From: Salinicola lusitanus
GTDB taxonomy: Bacteria; Pseudomonadota; Gammaproteobacteria; Pseudomonadales; Halomonadaceae
Reading direction: 5' to 3'
Assembly: GCF_003206045.1 (NCBI RefSeq)
Contig: NZ_PZJM01000001.1
Location: 301,358-365,357 of the forward strand
DNA length: 64,000 nt
The translations under genes and the position numbers were made by a program. Shown here one piece after another: positions 34,773-44,969 of this stretch (position 1 is its first letter; every line of letters starts with the position of its first letter). The notes beneath the pieces were generated by a model that worked only from the letters and a program-made list of their open reading frames with translations, ran no database searches and had not been told where the DNA came from.

Positions 34773-36379
34773 GCGCCCTCTCCCTGTGCCGATCCCTGGT
34801 TCGTCGCGCTACCGCTTGGCGAGTCGCTGCCCTGGGAACTGCCCTGGGAGCCACCCTGCGCCCCCCCGCCGTTGCCGAAGCGTTGCTCGATGAAACGCTT
34901 GAGCAGCTGCGAGGATTCGCTGATGTCCGGCAGCTCCGGACGCACATCCTGATCACGCAGGCTTTTCAGCTTGTCGATCGATTTGGCGACGCCGTCGTTA
35001 TCGGTGTCGTAGTAGCCCTCGACCAGTTCCGTCGCCTTGTCGAGGCTGGCCTGATAGAGCTCGGGCTCGGACTTCAGCAGTGCCAGCTGCGCCTGCTCCA
35101 GTAGCAGCCGCACGTTCTGGCGCAGATAGGATTCCTGTTCCGGCGTGATCAGGGCCTCCAGCGGCTGATCGTGTCGCCGCACGGTCACCAGGTCCTTGAG
35201 TTCGCGACCCAGTGTTGCCAGCTGCTGGCGCCAGCCTCCGGTGGGCTTGGCGTCGCCCTTGCCGGCGGCGATCTCCTCGATGTCCTGCTTGAGCGGCAGC
35301 CGCGCCAGCTGCTCCTGCTGCGCCATCAAGGCGAGATAGAGCCCCGTGCGGTCGATCACCGGCACGGAGTCGAGGGAGGCAAGCTCGGACTGAATGGCGC
35401 GACGAACCGGCACCAGAGCCGGGTTGTCGGCTTCACGCAGTCGATCGTCCGCCGCCTTCAACAGCGCCTTGGCACCCTTGACGTCGCGCTCGAGCTGAAG
35501 CCGCTGATTGGCCAGACGGAGCAGATATTCGGCCTCGGCGTGCAGCCATTCGCGCGGATCGGCCTGCTGCTGCTGCGCCAGCTCCTTGAGCACCTTGTCC
35601 AGCGTATTGTCGAGACTCTGGCGATACTGATCGAACTCGCCACGCATCATCTTCAGGTTCTGCTGGCGGTTCTGGTCAAGCTCGCCGACTTTCGATTCGA
35701 GCTGATCGAGGGTCGTGCTGTTGGTACCGATCTGGCTCAACTGCGCCTGCTGTGCCTGCAGTTTCTGCCACCCCCGGTAGCCGACGAACGCCACGACGAT
35801 CGCCAGCAGGATTACCAGGATCAGGGCCAGCAGGCCCAGTTTGCCGCCGGCGCCGCGCCCGCCGCTACCCGAGCTCGCGCCACGGCCGGAGGGTGGCTGG
35901 CCGCCGCCCGAAGCGGCCTTGCCGGCGGGGCTGGAGGAATTGCTGGTGGGTTTGGACTGGGCGGCGGCACCGGATGTCGCCGAGGGGGTAGCGCTCGATG
36001 TCGTGGTCCCGGCCCCCCGACCGGCCCCTGCCTTGGACTTGCCTGCCGATTTCGACTTGCTGCCGGTAGCGGGAGCGGGCTTGTCGGTTGCGTCGGTGGA
36101 GCCGCTGGACGCGCTTGTCGCATCGCTCGCGGTGCCCGGCTTGCCGGTCGCATCGTCGGCGGCAACCGGCTGGGCGACATCGGGCTTGATCGGATCGGTC
36201 GCCCCCGTCTTGTCGGCGGAACTGGCGGGGGATGGCGCCCGGTCCTTGCCGGTATCCACCGTCTCGGACGCCGCTGCCTTCGACCCCTGCCCAGTCGGCT
36301 TGGCCTGGCCGTCCGGCGCCTTCTCGCCATCGGAGGCCGGAGCCGACTGCGGTTGCTGATCTTTGCTCTGCTTGCTCAT
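34769..36379 (-). CDS. hemX: HemX-like membrane protein
   Basis: A 536-residue protein of the HemX family, named uroporphyrinogen-III C-methyltransferase in older annotations, although it lacks the SAM-methyltransferase fold. The first 180 residues are low-complexity (Ala, Ser, Thr, Gly, Lys, Pro), longer than in E. coli. One membrane helix is at about 183-205 (LGLLALILVILLAIVVAFVG). A coiled coil and the HemX domain (about 215-480) face the periplasm, and the tail is Gly/Ser/Gln-rich. It is six bases from hemD and overlaps hemY, so it is part of the heme operon. Confidence 0.92.
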   Translation of the reverse strand: MSKQSKDQQPQSAPASDGEKAPDGQAKPTGQGSKAAASETVDTGKDRAPSPASSADKTGATDPIKPDVAQPVAADDATGKPGTASDATSASSGSTDATDKPAPATGSKSKSAGKSKAGAGRGAGTTTSSATPSATSGAAAQSKPTSNSSSPAGKAASGGGQPPSGRGASSGSGGRGAGGKLGLLALILVILLAIVVAFVGYRGWQKLQAQQAQLSQIGTNSTTLDQLESKVGELDQNRQQNLKMMRGEFDQYRQSLDNTLDKVLKELAQQQQADPREWLHAEAEYLLRLANQRLQLERDVKGAKALLKAADDRLREADNPALVPVRRAIQSELASLDSVPVIDRTGLYLALMAQQEQLARLPLKQDIEEIAAGKGDAKPTGGWRQQLATLGRELKDLVTVRRHDQPLEALITPEQESYLRQNVRLLLEQAQLALLKSEPELYQASLDKATELVEGYYDTDNDGVAKSIDKLKSLRDQDVRPELPDISESSQLLKRFIEQRFGNGGGAQGGSQGSSQGSDSPSGSATNQGSAQGEGA

Positions 36380-36385
36380 CTATCG

Positions 36386-37177
36386 CTAGCCTTTTCCGTG
36401 ATCACCCTGATCGAAGGTGGCGCCCTTTGGACCGAGCACCGCGCGAATCTCTGCGTTCAATGCCGCGGGAGAGGCGCCCGACGCCACGTGAAGCGAGCCG
36501 AATCCCAATGTCCCCGCCAGTGTAGCCAACCGCGGACTCGAGACGATTAGCGGTTGGTTCAACGCAACCGGGCCACACCACGTGACCAAATGTTGCAATA
36601 TTTCCCCGCTGGTCACCACCAATGCGGCGAAATCGCCCTGTTCGAGCCACCCTTTGGCGGGCGGCGAAGGCGCTCGGTAATGGCGCCGGTAGAGCGCCAG
36701 GACCTCGACATCGGCCCCCCGCTCTCGCAGCCGTTCCGGCAGCAGCTCCCGCCCCGACTCGCCCCGTGCCAGCAACATGCGCTTGCCGGCCACCGCCTTG
36801 AGCGACGCCACTTCCAGCAGCGCTTCGCTGTGCTCGCCGCTCGCCCGTGGGGGCAGGACCGCCGGCACGCCCAACTCCGTGTAGAGCCGCTCCGCAGTGG
36901 CTTCGCCGACGGCGTAGAAACGCAGCCCCTGCGGCAACTGCGGCCAGTATGACGCAATGGCCTCGGCAAGACACGTCGCCGCCTGCGGGCTGACCACGAT
37001 GATGCCGTGGAACTGATCGAGATCGAGCAGTGCCGCCCGGCCGCTATCCGACAGCGCCAAGGGCTCCAGGCGCAGGATATCGAGCGCGGCCGTCACCAGG
37101 CCGCTCCGTTCCAGTGTCCGCGCCAGGACCTCGCCGCGCTCGCCAGGGCGCGTCAGCAGTACGCGGTCTGCCATCAC
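36386..37177 (-). CDS. hemD: Uroporphyrinogen-III synthase
   Basis: A 263-residue enzyme that cyclises hydroxymethylbilane with ring-D inversion to uroporphyrinogen III, the common precursor of heme and siroheme. The family is poorly conserved; landmarks here are [14 protein letters not shown] at the N-terminus, [31 protein letters not shown] and [24 protein letters not shown]. These fit the two-domain alpha/beta fold. It overlaps hemC by 4 bases, so the two successive pathway enzymes are co-translated. A minor oddity is [12 protein letters not shown], where most homologues have TSxxxxxNL. Confidence 0.94.
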   Translation of the reverse strand: MMADRVLLTRPGERGEVLARTLERSGLVTAALDILRLEPLALSDSGRAALLDLDQFHGIIVVSPQAATCLAEAIASYWPQLPQGLRFYAVGEATAERLYTELGVPAVLPPRASGEHSEALLEVASLKAVAGKRMLLARGESGRELLPERLRERGADVEVLALYRRHYRAPSPPAKGWLEQGDFAALVVTSGEILQHLVTWCGPVALNQPLIVSSPRLATLAGTLGFGSLHVASGASPAALNAEIRAVLGPKGATFDQGDHGKG

Positions 37178-38124
37178 TCGCCGCCAACGCCCCCGTAGAC
37201 TTCGGCGAGGATCTCACCGGCCCCCTGGGCCAGCAGCTCTTCCGCCACCCGGATTCCCAGCGACTCGGGCTCCATGGCCGACCCTCGGCCCTCGGCGCGC
37301 AGCACGGTCGAGCCGTCCGGATGCCCCACCAGTCCACGCAGCCAGAGCGTATCGCCATCGTTCTCGAGCATGGCGTAGCCGCCGATCGGTACCTGGCAGC
37401 CGCCATCCAGGCGCGTATTGAGCGCCCGCTCGGCACGCACCCGGGTTGCCGTCGCAGTGTGGTCCAGCGGCGCCAGCAGAGAGACCAGCTCGGCATCGTC
37501 ATGGCGGCACTCGATGCCCAGCGCCCCCTGGCCGCAGGCGGGCAGGCTCTCCTCCGGCGTGAGCTCCGCGGTGATCCGGTCGGCGAGCTGGAGCCGCTCC
37601 AGCCCCGCCGTGGCCAGGATGATCGCGTCGAAATCGCCGGCGTCGAGCTTGCCCAGGCGCGTCTGGACATTGCCCCGCAGCGAGAGCACCTCGAGATCCG
37701 GCCGCCGCGCGCTGACCTGCAGGCCGCGGCGCAGGCTGGACGTCCCCACCCGCGCCCCCTCGGGCAGCGCATCGACGCTGGCGTAGGCGTTGGAGACGAA
37801 GGCGTCGGTGGGTGCCCCGCTCTCCAGGATCACCGAGAGCCCGAGTCCTTCGGGGAACTGCATCGGCACGTCCTTCATCGAGTGAACGGCCAGATCCGCC
37901 CGACCGTCGAGCATCGCCTCCTCGAGCTCCTTGACGAACAGCGCCTTGCCGCCGACCTTGGCCAGTGGCGTATCGAGGATCTGGTCGCCACGGGTGGAGA
38001 GCGGCACCAGTTCGATGGTCAGGTGCGGATGATGATGTTCGAGCAGCGCCTTGACGTGTTCGGCCTGCCATAGCGCCAGGGCACTCTTGCGGGTTGCGAT
38101 TCTCAATCTGTTAGCGTCGAGCAC
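37174..38124 (-). CDS. hemC: Porphobilinogen deaminase (hydroxymethylbilane synthase)
   Basis: A 316-residue cytoplasmic enzyme joining four porphobilinogen units into hydroxymethylbilane. It shows [14 protein letters not shown] at the N-terminus, the catalytic Asp85 in [15 protein letters not shown] substrate-binding arginines, GQGALGIE, and Cys243 in [12 protein letters not shown], which carries the dipyrromethane cofactor. Length is normal. It is the first gene of hemC-D-X-Y and is divergent from argH across about 270 bases, an arrangement also known in Pseudomonas. Confidence 0.97.
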   Translation of the reverse strand: MLDANRLRIATRKSALALWQAEHVKALLEHHHPHLTIELVPLSTRGDQILDTPLAKVGGKALFVKELEEAMLDGRADLAVHSMKDVPMQFPEGLGLSVILESGAPTDAFVSNAYASVDALPEGARVGTSSLRRGLQVSARRPDLEVLSLRGNVQTRLGKLDAGDFDAIILATAGLERLQLADRITAELTPEESLPACGQGALGIECRHDDAELVSLLAPLDHTATATRVRAERALNTRLDGGCQVPIGGYAMLENDGDTLWLRGLVGHPDGSTVLRAEGRGSAMEPESLGIRVAEELLAQGAGEILAEVYGGVGGE

Positions 38125-38394
38125 GCCATTCTCCGAGTGGGATGGACGCCCCGAAACGCCTGGGCAGGCGCTTCAGGATTCGTCATCAAGTGGGTGTTCG
38201 TCTGCGCGAACCTCATTGGCCCATGATAAAGCAGTCACCCACCGAGTAAAAACGGCGACCGGGTACCGCGGGACAGACCTTGCATCCCGCCCTTCGACCG
38301 CGAGTTTCAGCGTCCTATGCCGACGCTGTCTCTGATACACTCGGGCAATCGTTTCGCAGTTTTCACCCGTAGACCACGCAGAGCTCGATTTTCG

Positions 38395-39807
38395 ATGACG
38401 CAGGCAACCAACCAATCCTGGGGCGGACGTTTCAGCGAGCCCACCGATGCATTCGTCGCCGCCTTCACCGCTTCGATCGCGTTCGACAAGCGTCTCTATC
38501 ACCACGATATTCGCGGCTCGATCGCCCACGCCACCATGCTGGCCCGGGTCGGCGTCCTGACCGACGACGAGCGGGACCGTATCGTCGATGGCCTCAACGC
38601 CATCGAAGCGGAGATCGAACGCGGCGACGTCGAGTGGTCGATCGCCCTCGAAGACATCCACATGAACATCGAAGCGCGGCTGACCGACAAGATCGGCATC
38701 ACCGGCAAGAAGCTGCATACCGGGCGCTCGCGCAACGACCAGATCGCCACCGATATCCGGCTCTACCTGCGCGACGAGATCGACGCCGTGGCCGCCGAAC
38801 TCGCGCGCCTGCGCAGCGGCCTGATCGAGTTGGCCGACCGCGAGGCGGATACCATCATGCCCGGGTTTACCCACCTGCAGACGGCGCAGCCGGTGACCTT
38901 CGGCCACCATCTGCTGGCGTGGCAGGAGATGCTGACGCGGGATCACGAGCGCCTGCTCGACTGTCGCAAGCGGGTCAACGTGCTGCCGCTGGGCGCGGCG
39001 GCGCTGGCCGGCACCACCTACCCCATCGACCGCCACGTCACCGCCGAGCTGCTGGGCTTCGACCGTCCGGCGGAGAACTCGCTGGATGCGGTGAGCGATC
39101 GCGATTTCGCCATCGAGTTCACCGCCTTCGCCAGCATCCTGTTGATGCACCTGTCGCGGATGAGCGAGGAGATGGTGCTGTGGGCCAGCGCCCAGTTCGA
39201 TTTCGTCGATCTGCCGGACCGCTTCTGCACCGGCTCGTCGATCATGCCGCAGAAGAAGAATCCCGACGTGCCGGAGCTGGTACGCGGCAAGACCGGCCGG
39301 GTCTACGGCCACCTGATGAGTCTGTTGACGCTGATGAAGTCCCAGCCGCTGGCGTACAACAAGGACAATCAGGAGGACAAGGAGCCGCTGTTCGACACCC
39401 TCGACACGGTCAAGGGGTGTCTGCGCGCCTTCGCCGACATGGCGCCGGCGCTGGTGGCCAAGCCGGACAACATGCTCGAGGCGGCGCGGCGCGGTTTCTC
39501 CACCGCCACCGATCTCGCCGACTACCTGGTCAGGGCCGGTGTCGCGTTTCGCGATGCCCACGAGATCGTCGGCAAGGCGGTCGCCTACGGCATCGAGCAG
39601 GGCAAGGATCTCTCCGAGATGTCGCTCGAGGAACTCAAGCGCTTCTCCGACGTGATCTCCGATGACGTATTCGAGGTGCTGACGCTGGAAGGGTCGGTCG
39701 CCGCCCGCAACCATATCGGTGGAACCGCGCCCGACCAGGTTCGCGCCGCCGCCCAGCGCGCCCGCGATGCGCTCGCCACGCTGCAGGAGAGCCGTCATGT
39801 CGCGTAA
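38395..39807 (+). CDS. argH: Argininosuccinate lyase
   Basis: A 470-residue enzyme of the last step of arginine synthesis, splitting argininosuccinate into arginine and fumarate. It belongs to the fumarase/aspartase superfamily: [13 protein letters not shown] at the start, [18 protein letters not shown], the [14 protein letters not shown] region with the catalytic His, and the signature [16 protein letters not shown] at about 280-295. The frame opens at 38317, but the ATG at 38395 gives the conserved N-terminus. Its end overlaps lptM by 11 bases, so the biosynthetic run argH-lptM-lysA-dapF is tightly coupled. Confidence 0.97.
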   Translation: MTQATNQSWGGRFSEPTDAFVAAFTASIAFDKRLYHHDIRGSIAHATMLARVGVLTDDERDRIVDGLNAIEAEIERGDVEWSIALEDIHMNIEARLTDKIGITGKKLHTGRSRNDQIATDIRLYLRDEIDAVAAELARLRSGLIELADREADTIMPGFTHLQTAQPVTFGHHLLAWQEMLTRDHERLLDCRKRVNVLPLGAAALAGTTYPIDRHVTAELLGFDRPAENSLDAVSDRDFAIEFTAFASILLMHLSRMSEEMVLWASAQFDFVDLPDRFCTGSSIMPQKKNPDVPELVRGKTGRVYGHLMSLLTLMKSQPLAYNKDNQEDKEPLFDTLDTVKGCLRAFADMAPALVAKPDNMLEAARRGFSTATDLADYLVRAGVAFRDAHEIVGKAVAYGIEQGKDLSEMSLEELKRFSDVISDDVFEVLTLEGSVAARNHIGGTAPDQVRAAAQRARDALATLQESRHVA

Positions 39808-40066
39808 CGCCGCACTCGCCATCGCCCTGGCCACGATGCTGCTGGCGCTCGCCGGCTGCGGCCAGAAAGGCCCGCTCTACCTGCCCGGCGACAGCGAGGC
39901 TTCGAAGACCTACGACCCGCAGGGGGATTACGAACCGTCGCAGCCAGCCTCCTCCAGGCAGACGCCCACGGAGAGCGACCCCGACGCGGCGCCTCGTCAG
40001 CCGGCAGCGCCCCAGGCAAGCCCGGCGCCGGCAGCCAACCCGCCGACCGCCGAGGAGCTGCCGTGA
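39797..40066 (+). CDS. lptM: Small LPS-translocon maturation lipoprotein LptM (YifL)
   Basis: An 89-residue lipoprotein. The signal peptide ends in LALAGC, making Cys21 the lipidated residue, followed by the conserved family stretch [11 protein letters not shown]. The remaining 55 residues are Pro/Ala/Ser-rich and unstructured. In E. coli LptM helps the LPS translocon LptD form its correct disulfides. It starts within the end of argH and its TGA overlaps the GTG start of lysA, so it is easily missed between the two. The position next to lysA/dapF is conserved in gammaproteobacteria. Confidence 0.93.
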   Translation: MSRNAALAIALATMLLALAGCGQKGPLYLPGDSEASKTYDPQGDYEPSQPASSRQTPTESDPDAAPRQPAAPQASPAPAANPPTAEELP

Positions 40067-41325
40067 CCTCCGACAACTTCCCCGTCCGCGATGGCGTGCT
40101 GCATGCCGAGGGCATTGCGCTGGATCAACTGGCCGAGCAGTACGGCACGCCTTGCTACGTCTACTCCCGCGCCGCCCTGACCCGGCACTTTCGGGCCTAC
40201 AGCGACGCCCTGGGCGACATGCCGCACCTGGTCTGCTACGCGCTCAAGGCCAACTCCAACCTTGCCGTGCTCGACGTGCTCGCCCGGCTCGGTGCCGGCT
40301 TCGACATCGTCTCGGTGGGCGAGCTGGAGCGCGTCCTGGCGGCCGGTGGCGATCCGGCCAAGGTGGTCTTCTCCGGGGTCGCCAAGCAGGCCGACGAGAT
40401 GGCACGTGCCCTGGAAGTCGGCATCAAGTGCTTCAACGTCGAATCGCGGCCGGAACTCGAGCGCCTCGATCGCGTCGCCGCCGAGCGCGGCCAGGTCGCC
40501 AACATCTCGATCCGGGTCAATCCGGACGTCGATGCCAAGACCCATCCCTACATTTCCACCGGGCTCAAGGCCAACAAGTTCGGCGTGGCCGCGGAAGAGG
40601 TGTTCGACCTTTACGCCTGGGCCGCCGAACGGCCGAACCTCAAGGTCGTGGGGCTAGATTGCCATATCGGCTCGCAGTTGACCGAACTCTCGCCCTATCT
40701 CGATGCGCTGGACCGTCTGCTCGCGTTGATCGACCGGCTCGCCGATCACGGTATCGTGATCGAGCACCTGGATATCGGTGGCGGCCTGGGCGTCACCTAT
40801 CAGGATGAACGTCCGCCGGCAGCTGGCGACTTCGTCCACGCGGTGCGGGAACGCCTGCGAGGCCGTGAACTGAGCTTGCTGCTAGAGCCGGGCCGCTCCA
40901 TCGCCGCCAACGCCGGCGTGATGTTGACCCGAGTCGAGTATCTCAAGCCCGGCGAGACCAAGAACTTCGCCATCGTGGATGCCGGGATGAACGATCTGAT
41001 CCGGCCGTCGCTGTACCAGGCGTGGCAGCGCATCGAACGCGTCGATACCCGTCCTGCGCGGCCGAGCGCCGTCTACGACGTGGTCGGTCCGATCTGCGAA
41101 AGCGGCGACTTCCTCGGCCAGGAGCGCGAACTGGCGATCGCCGAAGGGGATCTGCTGGCGGTGCGCTCGGCCGGCGCCTACGGCTTCGCCATGGCATCCA
41201 ACTACAACAGCCGCGGCCGCCCTGCCGAAGTCCTCGTCGACGGCGACCGAAGCCATCTGGTACGCCGTCGCGAGAGCCTCGACTCGCTGTGGGCGCTGGA
41301 GTCGCGGCTGCCGGGGGAGAGCTGA
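40063..41325 (+). CDS. lysA: Diaminopimelate decarboxylase
   Basis: A 420-residue PLP enzyme making L-lysine from meso-diaminopimelate. The PLP lysine is Lys62 in YALKANSN; other features are HIGSQL, the Gly-rich phosphate loop [18 protein letters not shown] and the C-terminal [10 protein letters not shown] with the catalytic Cys from the partner subunit. The start is GTG at 40063 inside the lptM stop (GTGA), with GAGGAG upstream. Its TGA overlaps the dapF ATG. lysA and dapF act on the same intermediate, so their pairing makes metabolic sense. Confidence 0.97.
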   Translation: MTSDNFPVRDGVLHAEGIALDQLAEQYGTPCYVYSRAALTRHFRAYSDALGDMPHLVCYALKANSNLAVLDVLARLGAGFDIVSVGELERVLAAGGDPAKVVFSGVAKQADEMARALEVGIKCFNVESRPELERLDRVAAERGQVANISIRVNPDVDAKTHPYISTGLKANKFGVAAEEVFDLYAWAAERPNLKVVGLDCHIGSQLTELSPYLDALDRLLALIDRLADHGIVIEHLDIGGGLGVTYQDERPPAAGDFVHAVRERLRGRELSLLLEPGRSIAANAGVMLTRVEYLKPGETKNFAIVDAGMNDLIRPSLYQAWQRIERVDTRPARPSAVYDVVGPICESGDFLGQERELAIAEGDLLAVRSAGAYGFAMASNYNSRGRPAEVLVDGDRSHLVRRRESLDSLWALESRLPGES

Positions 41326-42158
41326 TGCTGCTGAACTTCACCAAGATGCACGGCCTGGGCAACGACTTCATGGTGGTGGACCTGATCACCCAGCGGGCTT
41401 ACCTGCGGGACGACCAGATTCGTCAACTGGCCGACCGTCACTTCGGCATCGGTTTCGACCAGTTGCTGCTGGTGGAGCCGCCGCGCAAGCCGGACATGGA
41501 TTTCCGCTACCGGATCTTCAACGCCGACGGCGGCGAGGTGGAGAACTGCGGTAACGGTGCCCGCTGCTTCGCCCGCTTCGTCATCGACCAGCGCCTGACC
41601 CACAAGCGCGAGTTCCAGGTCGAGACCCTGGGCGGCCCGTTGTCGCTGAAGGTCGACGACGACGGCCGGGTGCGGGTCGACATGGGCACGCCCCGCTTCG
41701 CGCCGGCGGATATACCGTTCGTCGCCGATCGCGACGAAACATCGCACCATCTCGATATCGACGACCGGAGCGTCACGTTCAGCGTCGCCTCGATGGGCAA
41801 CCCGCATGCCGTGTTGCAGGTCGACGACGTCGACGCCGCCCCGGTCGGTGAGCTGGGGCCGAAGCTGCAGCACCACCCCAGCTTTCCGCGCCAGGCCAAT
41901 ATCGGATTCATGCAGATCGTTTCCCCTCACGCCATCCGCCTGCGCGTCTACGAGCGCGGCGTCGGCGAGACGCTGGCCTGCGGTACCGGTGCCTGCGCGG
42001 CGGTGGCCTGCGGTATTCGCCGAGGCGTGCTGCAGAGCCCCGTCGACGTGGAACTTCGCGGCGGCCGCTTGACGCTCGAGTGGAAAGGCGGCGAAACGCC
42101 CATCGTCATGACCGGCCCCGCCGAACGCGTCTTCGAAGGGCGCGTCGCCTTGAACTAA
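41325..42158 (+). CDS. dapF: Diaminopimelate epimerase
   Basis: A 277-residue PLP-independent racemase converting LL- to meso-diaminopimelate for lysine and peptidoglycan. The catalytic thiols are Cys75 in ENCGNGARC and Cys219 in [10 protein letters not shown], the two-base pair of the family. The [11 protein letters not shown] opening is also typical. The ATG at 41325 shares a base with the lysA stop; the open frame further upstream lies inside lysA. The next gene follows after 59 bases. Confidence 0.97.
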   Translation: MLLNFTKMHGLGNDFMVVDLITQRAYLRDDQIRQLADRHFGIGFDQLLLVEPPRKPDMDFRYRIFNADGGEVENCGNGARCFARFVIDQRLTHKREFQVETLGGPLSLKVDDDGRVRVDMGTPRFAPADIPFVADRDETSHHLDIDDRSVTFSVASMGNPHAVLQVDDVDAAPVGELGPKLQHHPSFPRQANIGFMQIVSPHAIRLRVYERGVGETLACGTGACAAVACGIRRGVLQSPVDVELRGGRLTLEWKGGETPIVMTGPAERVFEGRVALN

Positions 42159-42217
42159 TAAAAAGACACGGCGGGACAGGCTGCTGTCTCGTCAGGGATT
42201 CACAGGAGAACCACCGC

Positions 42218-42958
42218 ATGTCACGCGCCCAGGTCCCCGAGCCTCGCCAGACACTGGATCCCGATCGGGTTGCCGAATGGCTGGCGCAAAATACCGATTT
42301 TTTCGTCGGCCGAGAGGGACTGCTACAGCAACTCAAGGTGCCGCACCCCCATATTCCAGGCGCCGTATCACTACTGGAGCGGCTGGTGCACGATTTGCGC
42401 CACCGAGCCGAGGACGCGGAGTGGCGGCTCGAGAACCTGCTCGAGTCGGCGCGCTACAACGAGGCGCAGTATCGCCGTACCCGCGAGCTGGTGCTGGGCC
42501 TGATCGAGGCCGAGAGCGCCGACGCCCTGGCCGAGGCGCTGTCGACGCAACTGGCCGAGCGCTTCCGTACCCAGGGCATCGGGCTGTGGCTGGAGGCGCC
42601 GCCAGCCTGCCACGCCACGCCCCGGGATACCAACGCCTGGCAGCCACCCCGGTTCGCCTTGACCGACGCCGCGCGTCAGCGCCTGGAGCTGCTGCTCAAT
42701 GAACAGACCAGCCGCTGCACCACGCTCGACCGGGAGGACTGGGAGGCCCTGCTGCCGCACTGCACCGCGCCGCCGGAATCCGGCTCCTGCGCCATCACCC
42801 GGCTGACCCAGGGGGAGTCGCTGGGCTTCCTGCTGCTGGCCAGCCACGATGGCGAGCACTTCCGGGCCACCCTGGACACGCTGTTCACGGAGTATCTGGG
42901 AGAAGTGGTCAGCCGACTGCTGCGGCGTGCCGAGGTCCCCCGTGCAGGCCGCACTTGA
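42218..42958 (+). CDS. DUF484 family protein (YigA)
   Basis: A 246-residue cytoplasmic protein of the DUF484/YigA family. Residues about 15-60 hold the family start (RVAEWLAQNTDFFVGREGLL, then the LKVPHP piece), a coiled coil follows at about 55-85, and the rest looks like a GAF-type fold ending in FTEYLGEVVSRLL. The function is unknown. AGGAG precedes the ATG at 42218. Its end overlaps the GTG start of xerC by 17 bases, and the dapF-yigA-xerC-yigB order is the same as in E. coli. Confidence 0.92.
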   Translation: MSRAQVPEPRQTLDPDRVAEWLAQNTDFFVGREGLLQQLKVPHPHIPGAVSLLERLVHDLRHRAEDAEWRLENLLESARYNEAQYRRTRELVLGLIEAESADALAEALSTQLAERFRTQGIGLWLEAPPACHATPRDTNAWQPPRFALTDAARQRLELLLNEQTSRCTTLDREDWEALLPHCTAPPESGSCAITRLTQGESLGFLLLASHDGEHFRATLDTLFTEYLGEVVSRLLRRAEVPRAGRT

Positions 42959-43856
42959 CGCCTTCCTGAAGCGGCTGGCGCAGCGCGCCAGTCCGGCGAC
43001 GGTGGATGCCTATCGCCGCGATATCGGCGGCCTGATCGGTTATCTCGAAACCCAGGACGTCCACGCCTGGCACGAGCTCGACGTGACGTTACTGCGCCGC
43101 TATCTGGCCCACGAACGCACCCGAGGCATGGCGCCGAGAACCCTGGCGAGGCGGCGCGCCGCACTGTCCCGCTTCGCCGATGAGCTGGTCAGGCGAGGCG
43201 AGCTGGATCACAACCCGGTACAGCTGACCCAGGCGCCCCGGCAGCCGCGCCACCTGCCGAGCCCGGTGGACATCGACCTGCTCGGCCGGTTTCTGGATAC
43301 GCCTCACGACGGCGACCCGCTCGAGGTACGCGACCAGGCCATGCTGGAGCTGTTCTACTCCTGCGGGCTGCGCCTGGCCGAGCTGGCGGCGCTGGATCTC
43401 TCCAGCCTCGACGAGCGTCACGTGCGGGTCGTCGGCAAGGGCGGCAAACCGCGCCAGGTACCGCTGGGCAGGCGCGCGAGCGATGCCATCCGGGCCTGGC
43501 TCGGGTTTCGCAGCGCACTGGCGGGAGAGGGCGAGACCGCGCTGTTCGTCGCCCAGCATGGGGGTCGCCTGGGTCATCGTTCGATCCAGGCCCGCCTGGC
43601 CGACACCGCCCGCAAGCGTGGCCTGCCGGAGCATCTTCATCCGCACCGGCTGCGCCACTCCTTCGCCAGCCATCTGCTGGAGTCGAGTCAGGATCTGCGC
43701 GCGGTACAGGAGCTGCTCGGCCACGCCAATCTCTCCACCACGCAGATCTACACCAGGCTGGACTGGCAGCAGCTCGCCGAGGTCTACGACAAGGCCCACC
43801 CCCGCGCCCGACGCAGGCCGGCTGCCTCCTCGGACGAGAGTTCAGACAACCGCTAG
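42942..43856 (+). CDS. xerC: Site-specific tyrosine recombinase XerC
   Basis: A 304-residue recombinase that, with XerD, resolves chromosome dimers at dif. The N-terminal SAM-like core-binding domain is about 1-90 and the catalytic domain about 105-290. Catalytic residues are Arg144 in CGLRLAEL, a Lys in GKGGKPR, His235 and Arg238 in HPHRLRHSFASHLL, His261 in LLGHANLSTTQIY, and the nucleophile Tyr270. I use the GTG at 42942, with GAGG ahead of it, since the open frame above lies within the preceding gene and homologues begin close to this point. It is a housekeeping recombinase by gene order, not a mobile-element integrase. Confidence 0.94.
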   Translation: MQAALDAFLKRLAQRASPATVDAYRRDIGGLIGYLETQDVHAWHELDVTLLRRYLAHERTRGMAPRTLARRRAALSRFADELVRRGELDHNPVQLTQAPRQPRHLPSPVDIDLLGRFLDTPHDGDPLEVRDQAMLELFYSCGLRLAELAALDLSSLDERHVRVVGKGGKPRQVPLGRRASDAIRAWLGFRSALAGEGETALFVAQHGGRLGHRSIQARLADTARKRGLPEHLHPHRLRHSFASHLLESSQDLRAVQELLGHANLSTTQIYTRLDWQQLAEVYDKAHPRARRRPAASSDESSDNR

Positions 43857-43867
43857 GGACCACTCGC

Positions 43868-44602
43868 ATGCCGCTGGACGCCATCACCTTCGACCTCGAC
43901 GACACGCTGTGGCACAACGGGCCGGTCATGGCCCACGCCGAGCCGACGCATTACCAATGGCTCGCCGAGCAGGTCGATGCCTTGCCCGACGCCATCGTCC
44001 GCCCGCTCACCGAGTCGTTTCCGCTCGCGGAATATCAGCGCATCCGGGCATCGCTGATGGCGCGCTTCCCGCTTAGCCGCGGCGATCATAGCTGGATTCG
44101 CGAACGTGCCATGGTCGAGCTGCTGCTCGAGCATGGCCTGTCGGATGCAACCGCCAGAGAGTGGGCGAGAGCGGGTTTCGAGCAGTTCATGGCGCTGCGT
44201 CACGACGTCTCGCTCTACCCGGAGGTCGTACCGATGTTCGACGCCTGGGCGCGTCGCTACCGGCTCGGCATCATCACCAATGGCAATGTCGACGTGCGCC
44301 GACTGGCGCTGGATCACCATTTTGACGTGATCATTCTGGCTGGCGAGATGCACGCTCCCAAGCCCGACTCACGCCCCTTCCTGACCGCCGTGGCCTCGCT
44401 CGGCACCCAGCCCTATCGCGCCCTGCACGTCGGCGACAACTGGGAGGAGGACGTGCTGGCGGCCCAGCGCCTCGGCATGCACGCGGTCTGGATCGATGCC
44501 AAGAACGAGGGCGAGCGCGAACTGCCGCCGAGAGTGTACCGGGTAACGCACGTGCGGGAGTTGCCGGGGATCGTGGCGAAACTGGATCAGGCGTCATTAT
44601 AG
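43868..44602 (+). CDS. yigB: HAD-family phosphatase YigB
   Basis: A 244-residue HAD hydrolase. Motif I is FDLDDTLWH near residues 8-16, with two catalytic Asp; motif II is IITNGN; motif III/IV lies in PKPDSRPF and HVGDNWEEDVL. E. coli YigB dephosphorylates FMN and the riboflavin precursor 5-amino-6-(5-phospho-D-ribitylamino)uracil. The name here follows sequence type and the conserved place after xerC. It ends the argH-yigB block. The gene that often follows in enterics, uvrD, is absent; a palindrome-rich gap comes instead. Confidence 0.88.
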   Translation: MPLDAITFDLDDTLWHNGPVMAHAEPTHYQWLAEQVDALPDAIVRPLTESFPLAEYQRIRASLMARFPLSRGDHSWIRERAMVELLLEHGLSDATAREWARAGFEQFMALRHDVSLYPEVVPMFDAWARRYRLGIITNGNVDVRRLALDHHFDVIILAGEMHAPKPDSRPFLTAVASLGTQPYRALHVGDNWEEDVLAAQRLGMHAVWIDAKNEGERELPPRVYRVTHVRELPGIVAKLDQASL

Positions 44603-44718
44603 CGACACGACATGTCACTTGGAGAGAGCGGTGACTGGGAGGGTGATCGCTTGGAGATCGATCCGAGTCCCAGCAGGTCACGACTGAACGAGCATTCCCC
44701 TCCGTTCCGCTCGTTATC

Positions 44719-44738
44719 GTGAGGGGCAAGCCCCTCAC
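44719..44738 (+). terminator. Hairpin downstream of yigB, candidate terminator
   Basis: GTGAGGGG, a short loop, and CCCCTCAC form a perfect 8-bp stem; a TTTTT run follows about ten bases later. It may end the argH-yigB transcript, or be part of the adjacent palindromic repeat unit. Confidence 0.4.
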
Positions 44739-44779
44739 ACTCCCCTTTTTGACGCCCAGAACGGCGAAATCCTGCCTCT

Positions 44780-44870
44780 GGGCTCGCTGAGCTCGGGTCG
44801 GCGCGAAAGGACATCCTGTCCAACCCGCCTTTTGCGACATCCCTGTCGCCAACCCCGGCTCAGCGAGCCC
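44780..44870. repeat. 91-bp palindromic element with 13-bp perfect terminal inverted repeats
   Basis: The ends are GGGCTCGCTGAGC and its exact complement GCTCAGCGAGCCC; similarity between the arms continues imperfectly for another dozen bases. Inside are two smaller palindromes, GGACATCCTGTCC at 44810-44822 and GCGACATCCCTGTCGC at 44834-44849. This is the build of a dispersed intergenic repeat of REP/BIME or MITE type. Whether it recurs in the genome cannot be seen in one window. Confidence 0.6.
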
Positions 44871-44969
44871 ATCGTCAGCGCCGTCCTGAATAGGCGTCAT
44901 CGGGGTGGCACATTCAGTGGGAAGTGGATTCAGTAGAGGATGCCAATCAGTGACCGAACCCGATGTCTC

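Larger units (their letters stand above)
44603..44969. other. 367-bp intergenic region between convergent yigB and engB
   Basis: No gene is supportable; the 78-residue minus-strand open frame at 44587-44823 runs through palindromes and has no domain. The gap contains a hairpin at 44719-44738 and a 91-bp element with 13-bp perfect inverted ends at 44780-44870, both listed separately. Confidence 0.6.

Noticed and set aside
42942..43856. xerC as a phage or island integrase
   Set aside because: Gene order dapF-yigA-xerC-yigB and the standard length show the chromosomal dimer-resolution recombinase.
44587..44823. 78-codon minus-strand frame after yigB
   Set aside because: It runs through hairpins and the palindromic element and overlaps the end of yigB.
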